From Pisolithus tinctorius (lineage: Eukaryota > Basidiomycota > Agaricomycetes > Boletales > Pisolithaceae): a DNA stretch of 64,000 nt. The DNA is taken from NCBI GenBank assembly GCA_024663395.1, contig JANFAH010000001.1, positions 2,728,001 through 2,792,000 on the forward strand, given 5' to 3'. The stretch's first letter is position 1. Each line of letters opens with the position of its first letter. This document shows, in pieces, positions 55,283 through 64,000 of this stretch. Below the pieces are notes generated by a model. The model worked only from the letters and a program-made list of their open reading frames with translations. It did not search any database and had not been told where the DNA came from. The translations under genes and the position numbers were made by a program.

Positions 55283-57757
55283 CATCTTTTTGCAGTGTTT
55301 GGTGTCTTCCGAGTCTGACATGCACATGTTTTGCACAATACATCCCTTGTTATCTTAGGCCGTGAGCCCACAGATGCCTGCTCTAACTGTCTGTCATCTC
55401 TGGCTAAGCTGCAACCCATCTATTGTTTTTGTATAGTAAAAAGCTGTATGCACATGTATTGCTGGGTGCTGACTAAGCATGCAAAAATGCGTACTACAAG
55501 GCAACAACACAGTAGTCCTAAGTCAGAAAGGAAAGCAACAGAAATAAAACTCATAAAATATACACCATTTGAAAGGTTTTGTAGAGTAGTACCATAATCT
55601 GAAAAAGCGAGAAGTAAGACAGCGAAACGGGCAAGCTATAGCATATGCACTGGTGAGGTACTGCCTAGGGGAGGGAGAGGGGAGACCATCGAGTGACAAC
55701 AGCTGGGGGGATCAACACCAAATGATGGCAGATGGTAGGGAATCCACAGACGTACACAAGAAACAGGAACCACACCATTTTGACCACCCAGTCCAGAGCT
55801 ATACCCAAAGTTGCCTCACCACCCCCTGAATACAAAAACAGGCATACCTCGACAGTGGCTGCGTGGAAATGGATGAAAAATGTATCCCCAGGAAGGGTAA
55901 AGTGAGGGAAACAAACTGCCCAAAAAGCAAGAGGAATGGCAGAGAAAGGCATGAGATACAATCTCAAGTCCTCAAAGGTGGGGAGAAGAGAGTTGCCTGA
56001 ACGACAACAGCTGGGGGAATCAACAAAAAACACTGGGAGATTGTAGGGAACACCTCTAAGAGTGCATAGAAATGGGAACCCCACTAACCTGACCACCCAG
56101 TCATGAGGTATATGCAAAAGCATCGCACAGCATTCCTAACACAAAAACAGTCATATCTCTATAACAACTGCACAGAATTGGATGAATGAGGGGTCCCCAA
56201 TGAGGGCTGAGTGAGGGAAACAAAAGACCCGAAAGGCAAGAGAAACGACATAGCAACACACGAGAAACAACAATGAGACCTCAAGGGTGGGCCTTCCCAC
56301 AAATATGCAGATAACTCTGGAACTGCTTGGCCCGTCAGGAAGATCCTATGATCAACAGGACACTCTCACAATCCTGCAAAAAAGTGAGAGATGTAGCACA
56401 ACTTACACCTATTATATTTATGGCACACATATGCAGTGCATCACCAGTAATAGTTTTTTTTTACTGCCTCGTCCACACCAGCTGTCCCAGCTCAACCACC
56501 CCCCCAACACATCATGTGACATGCCAGCAGTAGTCCAAATTAGGAATGCTGGAATTGTAAGTCTGGATGAGGTGGTAAGAAAACCATTACCGGTGATGCA
56601 CTCCATATGAGTGCCATAAATATAATAGATGTAAGTTGCGCAGTGTCTCTCGTGTTTTGGAGGATGGTAGTACTCAATGGTAGCTTCCTGTTGATCATAG
56701 GATCTTCCTGACTTGCCAAGTGGTTCCAGAGTTATTTGCATTTTGTCTGCCCTTGAGGTCTTGTCATTGTACCTTGCATGTTGCTATGCCATTTCTCTCA
56801 CTTTTTGGGTTGCTCATTCCCCTTGCTCAGCCCTTGCTGTGGACACCTCATTCATCCGATTCCATGCAGGTGTTATAGAGATATGTCTGGTTTTGTGTTT
56901 GAGCACTGTGTGACACTTTTGTGCATACATTGTGACTGGGTTGGTCAAGTCACTGCAGTCCCCTTTCATCTATGTGTCCCCTACCATCTCCCAGTTTCTT
57001 GTGCTGATATCCCCAACTGCTGTAGTTCAGGCAACTCTCCTCTCCCCACCTTTGAGTGCCTGAGATCATATCTCACATGTTTCTCTGGCATTTCTCCCAC
57101 TTTTTGGGCAGTTGGTCCCCATTGATTAACCCATCCTGTGGATGCCTTGTTCATCCAGTTCTGTGCAATCATTGTTGAGATATGCCTGTTTTCATATTCA
57201 GAGGGTGGTGAGGCAACTTTGAGTATAGCTCCGGATTGGGTGGTCTAAATGGCATGGTTAATTTTTCTCTGTGTACATCTATGGTTTCCCTACCATCTCC
57301 CATAGTTCAGCATTGATTCCCCCAGCTGTTATCATTCAAGGCTCTCCCCTCTCCCTCCTGCAGGTGATACTTCACAGGTGCATGCACAATCACTCACCCA
57401 TTTTTCCATCCCACTTCTTGCTTTTTCAGAATATGGTACTACTCAACAAGACCTTTTGAATAGTTATAGTTTTTGTGCTTTATTTTTGTTGTTTTCCTTT
57501 CTGACTTAACAACCACTGTGTTTTTGCTTTGTAGTGCGCAATTTTGCATGCTTAGTCAGCACCCAACCAGACAGGTGCACATGTCTTTTTATTATACAAA
57601 AATAATAGACAACTTGCAGCTTGGCCAGAGATGACAGACAATGTGAGTAGACATCTGTGGGCCCAGGCCTAAGATAACAAGGGTTGCATTGTACAAAACA
57701 TGTGTATGTCAGACTTGGAAGACACTGTCAAAAAGATGCCACTGGTATATCAAAGCC
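55268..57757. mobile_element. Second foldback element (~2.5 kb) with duplicated units in each arm
   Basis: Left arm 55268-~56450 and right arm ~56545-57757 are reverse complements with many differences. Ends match as ACATACCAGCCGCATCTTTTTG versus ATATACCAGTGGCATCTTTTTG; inner parts share CAGGAAGATCCTATGATCAAC. Each arm holds two ~310-bp tandem units (left starts 55689 and 55999, each with GACAACAGCTGGGG). No transposase was seen. Confidence 0.75.
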
Positions 57758-58460
57758 CTCTGGGCACTCCTGGATGCATTTGGAAAAAGCATGCAGCAAA
57801 TTTTTATCTATGTAGGATGGTTAGATAATGTATCTGTGGTTTGGTCAGTTGTGGTAAGTTTGGTCTCAGCAGGACACATGGGCAATCTTCAATGATGTGG
57901 AGGATTGGCAGCACACATAATGACATAGACCTGCAGACTTGTCCTCCAAGTGTCCAGACAGTGTCAACAATACCCAAGCAATAGAATGTTGCTATGGGGT
58001 CTGCACCATGGTGGGGAACAGTAGTGAAGTCAAGTGACAACCACCCCCAATCATTGAGGCCTTTGAGGGATCAGATTTGGGTTCTGTATGTGAAGGGTGG
58101 GTGGTTGGTTTCTTCACAGGAGATGAACCAAAAGCCATGTGACTTGTAACACTTCTTTGCACAGCTCTGGCATCTGCAACACTGCTCTCTAGTGAAGTAG
58201 CTGCTTGCAGTACAGGGGCATGGCACCTCCCTTGCTAGGCATGTTTTAACTGTCAAAACACATATAATAGCATTGTATGAGTAGCAGTACATTCATAACC
58301 ACAGAGGGCACCCACACACATCTGACAGCATAGGCAATCATGCAAAATCACATTGTGGTGGTCCACAACCAGGTCATCTGCATGATATTCTGTGACATAA
58401 CAGTTGCAAAACCCCAATGTATCCAGTTTTTCCCACCTCCTAAGCCCACATGACTGGAGT
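57758..58460. other. CpG-poor spacer; Cys-rich minus frame of doubtful status
   Basis: A minus frame at 58292-58071 has CLAREVPCPC and CCRCQSCAKKC, reminiscent of a zinc-binding cluster. It is only 73 codons with no family match. No other gene was seen. Confidence 0.25.
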
Positions 58461-59731
58461 TAATGGTCCTAAAGCCCTGAATGATCATTGGTGACTGTTA
58501 AGTTCATGACTGGGTCAGGGGTTGAAGGCCAAGTGCCAAGTGCCAAGTGCCAGGTGCAACAACCCTTGGTCTTAGCTTGTGTGCTAGACCCTTGCACAAG
58601 CCAGGTTGAAGTCAGAGAATGCCAGGAGGGGTCAGGAGCAAAAGCTGAGAGTCATTTTGGGCTTAAGCTAGGAGCTTAGGGGGTGAACTAAGTTGATATT
58701 CAGACTGGGGTTCTAAGTACAACATACATAGAGTATATATACCAAAGACTGGCAACCTGAAGGCTGGGGTTACTGGTGAGGGACTGGATAGTGATGCAGA
58801 GAAACTAACTAAAGGTTAAGCAAGAAGGCAGAGGTTGGAAAGCCGGTGACAGACACTGCCTTGGCACATGCAGGGGCAGTACAAGAGCTAACTAGAAAAG
58901 TATAGTAAAAAGGAAGGGTGTCAAGTCCAGGCCTACTCCGACCAACTCCAATGCTAAACAAGGTCTAGAGAGTGATTTGGAAGCAAGTCTGACACAGGGG
59001 AGCAGAACTCCGACTAGCAGAGTGTTGGCAGGAGTGAAGACCACCAAGGCAAAGGCAGAGCGGAGTGAGGGCATCAGGTTTAGCTCATGCACTACCCCCT
59101 TGCATGATCTCAGCCCTTGTATTTCAGAGGGAGAGTACAGATGGAGAGTTGGAGATAACTCTGACAGGCAGAAGTCAGAGACAGAAGGAGTAGGAACTAA
59201 GTTGATATTCATACTGAAGAACAGTGGAGTACAATACATGCTTTTATACTGTTACAGAGGTACAGTAACTGGAATTGGAACTGACATATGGAGACTTGTA
59301 AAATTTCAAGTAAAACTTCCTGGACAATGAATGAAGGGTAAATGGAGGACACATGAATGGGTAACACAGAACACCCAGAAAAGGAAACAGTCCAGGTGCT
59401 GAACCATGTGGTGCATGTGCTGCAGAGTACCTGACTGCACACTGTCAGGGAGAAGTCCAAAGGTAGTCACATGACTCCTCAGAGAACAGTCCGCTCGGTC
59501 CAGTAGAAGGGCAATACAAGTCTGACAGCAGTTGGAGCAGAGATGGTTTGTAACCAACAGAAGTTGGGTGGAGTTGGTGCAGAGTGAGCAAACAACTGGT
59601 GGAAGAGGGTGCAGAGTGAGCAAGGACCTAGAGTGAACACACGGTTATGACAAAGGGTATACTTGGCATTTGGTGTTCACTTGGTGTTGACAGTGTAGTC
59701 CTGAGGTATGAGCCTTTTGGTATATGACAGT
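58461..59731 (-). repeat. LTR-like region of family 2, minus copy (inner end defined)
   Basis: On the minus strand, AAGGGGGGGGTAC is followed by TGTCATATACC at ~59731. This is the same purine-tract/TGTCAT junction as at 45632. A TATA-like GGTATATATACTC is near 58735. The outer boundary is not defined. Confidence 0.45.
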
Positions 59732-59871
59732 ACCCCCCCCTTAGGGTCAAGCCCTTGAGACCTGCCCTAAGGTACATGAGGTCAGCAGTTGCTGTGCTGA
59801 TAGAACACATGTTCCCTGAGGTCAAAAAGCAAGTTCCCTGTGAGGCCTGTTTCTTTCCTGACCTTTTCACC

Positions 59872-60939
59872 ATGTCTACTCATCAACCCACTCTGTGTGT
59901 AACCAGTGACCCAACCAGCTTCCAGAGGGCCACCATGCCTGAACTCCAGATCACCAGTGATGACAAAGAGGCTGACATTCAGGTGAAGATGGCCAAGTGC
60001 AAACAGCATAAGGCATTGAGAGAAGAGGCTGCCCAGCTGGAGGCAGAGAGGCTCAAGAGAGTGTGTCTAGAGGCAGAACAGCATGAAAGGGAGCAATTGG
60101 AGGCCAAGCATCGAGAGCAGCAGCAATTGGAGACTGAGAGGTGTGAGCAGGAGTGGATGGAGGCTGAGCACTGGGAGCAGGAAACCCAGGTGCAACAGAA
60201 GACAGGGGAACTAAAGGGCAAGGCATGGGTGACAAGTACTGGTGTTGTGAACACTGTATTGTGTTGACAGTGCAAGAAGGGGTGGGTGCCATGCACCTTC
60301 AGTCATGCACAGCAGAGCAAATGCAAGAAGAGGACATGCAACAGATGTACCAACATGAAGGTCCAGTGTGAGTTGCCCAAAGGGGTGGAGCTCAAGAGTG
60401 AAGAGGTTGGGGTGAAGGCTGGGAAGAAGAGAGCACTGGAGGATGCTACATCACTGAGGGCTGGAGAGAAGAAGGTCCCTTGGACCAGGCCTGGGGCAAC
60501 TGGTGAGTCAGAAGCTGGCCCCTTGGGAGTGGTCACACCCACTGCTACTCCCCCCAACCCCTTGGTTGCAGTGGTGGTCAAGGGGTTCAAGCTGATCACA
60601 GCAGCTATGGACCATCAAACCATGGAGATGCAAGCCAGGAGGGAGACCCAGTGCTGATTCAACAGTTGGCTGGGTGATCTACTGGGTGAGTTCAAGTTTA
60701 TCCTGCACCTGACCCCCCTGGCATCCAAGTCCAGCAAGGAGCTGCACTCAGATGTGGCAGACTTGGAGCTTGAAAGCCTCCAATCAGATCACAAGGGGGT
60801 GGGGGTGGAGCTGGATGAGGGGATCATGTGCTGGCCTGAGGATGTACACATGAAGGGTCAGTGGTCTGGGTTGGAGAGTGGGGAGGAACAAGAACTCCAG
60901 ACAAGCAAGGGGGAAGTGTTCAAGGGGGACTCCGAGTGA
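59872..60939 (+). pseudogene. Antisense accessory gene, family 2 minus copy: coiled coil and Cys cluster
   Basis: Convergent to pol. The start ATG at 59872 (MSTHQPTLCVTSDPTSFQRA) is followed by ELQITSDDKEADIQVKMAKC. A coiled coil with a heptad-like EAEQHEREQLEAKHREQQQL pattern comes next. An intron ending GTTGACAG at 60270 leads to CKKGWVPCTFSHAQQSKCKK, RTCNRCTNMKVQCELPKG. Spacing of the cluster is C-x6-C...C-x2-C-x6-C; a first C-x2 may lie before the intron. A basic segment (KAGKKRALED) and a hydrophobic helix (LVAVVVKGFKLITAAMDHQT) follow. In-frame TGA at 60655-60657 (CGA expected) breaks the frame, which then continues acidic (DVADLELESLQSD) to 60939. Presumed nuclear; function unknown. 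Confidence 0.55.
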
Positions 60940-61058
60940 GCACACTGGTCCACCAAATGCCAATGTACATACTGTATACATATCTTTTAATGCATCAATC
61001 ATCTCAGTATAGTAGGGAAAGTAAGAACAAGAAAAGGAAAAGAAGGTTAGAGGGATGT

Positions 61059-64000
61059 TTAGCTAGGGATCAGTCTGGGTTTACCAGGATAACTGGCATG
61101 GAATGCAGTGAGTAGATCCTCAGTGTTGCCCAGCTCAGTGGCTGGTAGCCAAGATGTTTCTTCATCAGTGCCCTCATAGCTGGCCCAGCATACCAGGTAC
61201 TGTAGCTTACATCTCTGTCATTGGTCCATCTTTGAGTTGAGGATCTCAGCAATCTCATACTCTGGTTCACTGTCCACCTCAACTGGAGGTGGTGGTGGCT
61301 GGGTTTGGTTTGGGATGGTGTTGGGGTGTGCCAGTTCTAACTGTGACATGTGGAACACCAGGTGTACTGCACACATGAAGTCTGGGAGGAGAAGGGTGAA
61401 TGAGTGGGTGCCAGGCTGGGCTATTACCAAGTAAGGGCCTAGGTTCTTGTCTGCAAGTTTCTGTGATGGTCTTGTGGTCCAGAAGTACTTGGCTTTGACA
61501 TAGACCTGGTTGCTGAGGTTGATCTCAGGCACTGGTAGCCTTTTCACATCTGCCAGACCTTGGTATCTAGCTTGGGCTAGTGCCATCTCTTCTCATAGGA
61601 ACTGGTGTAGCTCATCTAGGTCCACAGCATAGTCCCTAGCCCATGCTGAGGATAAGTCCCTTTTGGGGAAGACCAAGAGGTTAGGGTGGTAACCCTTGTT
61701 GGTGAAGAAGGGGGAAGCACTGGTGGTAGCACTCAGGGCATTGTTGTAGGCAAACTCAGCCAATGGGAGTAACTCAGCCCAGTTGTCCTGTTGGTAGTTG
61801 CAATATACCCAGAGGTACTGTTCCAAGGTCTGGTTTGCCCATTCAGTCTGACCATCTCCTTCCAGATGGTATCCAGAAGTGAAGTGTAGACACATATCCA
61901 GCACTTTACCCAAGGACCAGAAGAAGTGCAAGACAAATTCAGAGCCTTGGTCAGAGGTTACATGTGCTGGAACACCATGTTTCGAGAAGACATGGAGTAG
62001 GAAGAGTCTAGCAAGCTCAGGGGAGGTGATAGTGTCATAGGTGGGTATGAATATAGCCTGCTTGGATAGTCAGTCCACAACCACCAGGATAGTGGTGTGA
62101 CCACCAGATGCCAGTAGGTGCTCAATGAAATCCATAGAGATGGAATTCCATGGCTTTTCTGGTATCGGCAATTGTTTCAGGGTGCTGTACAGTTGGTGTC
62201 TGGGTGTTTTGGCTCTCATGCACATAGTGCAGGACCTCACATATTCTTTGATGAAGGTGCAAATGCCAGGCCAGGTGTACTCTTGCCTGATCAGTTCCAA
62301 TGTTTGATTCTGGCTGAAGTGTCCTGACAGCAGGTGATCATGCTTGTACCAAAGGACCTTTAGCCAAAGGTTGTTGGCATCTGGTACATGGATCCAGTTA
62401 TCAAGATGTAGCAGACTGGTGCTGTTGACTGACCACCAAGGATCGGAGGTGTCTGTGAGTCAGTGTTGGGACAGTGGGTCCAATGGTAGTGCAGTGAGTA
62501 TTTCATCATGGAGTTGTTCTATGTCCATTAGAAGGCTGGTGCATAGTATGGGGTATTCCAAGCATGTGGCATGGAGAGCTGAGACCAGCTATTCCTGCAT
62601 GAACACTGGTCAGAGGTTGTGGGGGTTTGCCTGGGCATAGCCCCTATCCCCCTCTCTGGGGTAGACATCCCATCATCTAGTAAGAGCATCAGGCTTAGCA
62701 CTGAGTTTACCCAGGTGGAAATGAATGATGAGGTTGAACTGTGACAGGTACTCAGACCACCAGGCTTGCCAGCATGTGAGTACCTTAGAGGTTGAGAAAT
62801 ATTCTAGGTTTTTGTGGTCAGTGACCACATCAATGGGCAGAGGGGCACCCTCCAAGTAGTGTCTCCAGGCCTGGAAGGCCTCAAAAATAACAAGTAGCTC
62901 CTTATCATGGGTGTCATAGTTGAGTTCCAGCACAGACAGTGTCCAGGAGTAAAAGGCAACTGGGCAGAGTTGGTTGTCTTCACCAGTAATGGACAGTCTG
63001 CCAGCAATGGTGTAGTCCAAAGCATCAGTTTCCACTGTGAGTCAAGTGCTGGGAATGAAGTGAGTAAGAATAGGAGCAGTGATGAAAGCTTCTTTGAGCA
63101 TGTTGAAGGCTGATTGGCACTCCTTGGAGAAGTTCCAGGGTATGTTTTTTTGCATGAGGTGGGTCAAGGGGTCAATGATGTCCAAGTAGTTGTAGATGAA
63201 ACATTGGTAGAAGTTAGTGAAGCCTAGGAAGGACTGGATTTCTTTGACCTTCCAGGGTTCAGGCCAGTCACAGATGGCTTTGATCTTTTCACCAGTCATG
63301 CTGAGGCCAGTCAGTGAAAGACAGTAGCCTAGGTATTCTACCAACTTGGAGTGGAACTCACATTTTTCTGGTTTGGCATACAGGCCATGCTTCTGGAGTT
63401 GGCACAGAACCTCTTTAACATGCTGCCAGTGTGAGTTCTCATCGTTGGAGTAGATGAGTATGTCATCCAGGTAGACCATGATGCATATGTCTAGGAGGTT
63501 GGCAAACACTGTGTTGACAAAGCATTGGAATGCCACCAGGGTGCTGGACAGACTGAAAGGCATGACAAGCCATTCAAAGGACCCATACTGAGTGTGGAAC
63601 ACAGTTTTCCATTCATCACCATCAGCGATCCAGACCAGGTGATATGCATGCCTGAGGTCGATTTTGGTGTAAACCTTGGCCCAGGATGGTGAGTCAAGGA
63701 GGTCAGTGATGAGGGGAAGTGGGTATCAGTCCTTTTTGGTGATCTTGTTCAAACCCCAGAAGTCAACACAAAGCCAAAGGGAGCCATCCTTCTTCTTGAC
63801 AAAGAGGACTGGTGCTCCATGAGGGGAAGAGGTAGGTGGGATGAACCCAGTAGCCAGGTGCTCATCTAGGAAGGCCTGGAGAGCTTCAAGCTCTACCAGT
63901 GATAGGGAGTAGATAGGGCCAAGGGGTGGTGATGCATCTCCTTCCAGCTCAATCTTGAGATCGTGTTCTTGATGGGGTGCCAGAGTAGTGGCTTTGGATT
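61059..64000 (-). pseudogene. Ty3/gypsy pol (RT, RNase H, integrase, chromodomain), nonsense-riddled
   Basis: One reading frame runs from the window edge to TAA at 61059-61061 with no frameshift. [35 protein letters not shown] and the catalytic YLDDILIYS. RNase H: VETDALDYTIAG (Asp), YDTHDKELLVIFEAF (Glu) and VVTDHKNLEYF (Asp). Integrase: HH..C-x2-C zinc part (SCTMCMRAK), Asp in SMDFIEHL, Asp in VTSDQGSEF, Glu in EGDGQTEW. Chromodomain: YEIAEILNSKMDQ, YLVCWAGYEGTDEETSW. In-frame stops: TGA at 63726, 63042, 62673, 62610, 62460, 62070, 61593 and 61218, and TAG at 62589. Most replace conserved Arg, e.g. KKD-R-YPLPL and VVVD-R-LSKQA. The copy is dead. Confidence 0.85.

Larger units (their letters stand above)
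58461..64000 (-). mobile_element. Gypsy family 2, minus copy, open at the window end
   Basis: Order on the minus strand from 64000: RT, RNase H, integrase and chromodomain (to 61059), then the convergent plus-strand accessory gene (59872-60939), purine tract and LTR. It is the same family as 43.4-45.6 kb, and CpG-poor throughout. Confidence 0.75.

Noticed and set aside
58071..58292. Cys-rich minus frame as a zinc-finger gene
   Set aside because: Only 73 codons, CpG-poor repeat context, spacing does not fit a known cluster; left as doubtful.
1..64000. tRNA or rRNA genes
   Set aside because: No cloverleaf-compatible A/B-box pairs or rRNA-like stretches were recognised by eye; a tRNAscan/Infernal run would settle this.

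Overview
The window looks like a transposon-dense stretch of a basidiomycete genome, most likely Agaricomycetes (mushroom-forming fungi). The evidence is short introns of about 45-60 bp with GT/GC-AG ends, Ty3/gypsy elements with chromodomain integrases, a Tnp2-type CACTA ('Plavaka'-like) transposase, a fungal-expansion P-loop GTPase, and lineage-specific families that I recognise only as recurring unnamed Agaricomycete proteins. No rRNA, tRNA or CRISPR was seen.

Layout, left half. 1-213 is the start of an unknown minus-strand gene. 513-2674 is a foldback element with near-identical ~760 bp outer arms, next to a decayed DUF6589-like gene (2836-3485). 3.9-8.3 kb holds a four-exon unknown gene (-), a small RING-finger gene (+) and a broken unknown gene. 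8.5-9.6 kb holds tandem repeats and a Chs5 (exomer) fragment. 10.3-14.0 kb is a many-exon unknown gene containing a tandemly duplicated two-exon module and one in-frame stop. 15.15-15.9 kb is a small four-exon gene with a TATA box and a one-base frameshift. 16.25-20.56 kb is a decayed CACTA transposase. 21.8-25.9 kb holds a duplicated coiled-coil family flanking a truncated carnosine N-methyltransferase (N2227) fragment.

Layout, right half. 26.0-27.7 kb is AT-rich DNA almost without CpG. 27.7-46 kb is a nest of Ty3/gypsy pieces: copy A (27.7-32.43 kb), a minus-strand gag and LTR (32.4-35.46 kb), copy B (35.65-40.85 kb) split by a 1.8-kb insertion flanked by GCGG, an older pol 3' end with LTR (40.86-43.36 kb), and a second family (43.4-45.6+ kb). 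48.8-54.8 kb is a minus-strand GTPase gene whose G-domain exons are separated from a C-terminal-like exon by an ~82-bp x ~40 satellite. 55.27-57.76 kb is a second foldback element. 58.4-64 kb is a minus-strand gypsy element whose pol frame is broken only by nonsense codons.

The two most notable signals are these. (1) Three gypsy lineages carry, between pol and the 3' LTR and convergent to pol, a spliced gene for a coiled-coil plus Cys6 zinc-cluster plus acidic protein. In two copies it has its own TATA box at the same distance from the start. (2) CpG loss: older repeats lack CpG and most in-frame stops are TGA where arginine (CGA) is expected. This implies heavy cytosine methylation and deamination of repeats. 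The genes do not form a pathway; most are mobile-element genes, captured gene fragments, or lineage-specific families living among transposons.
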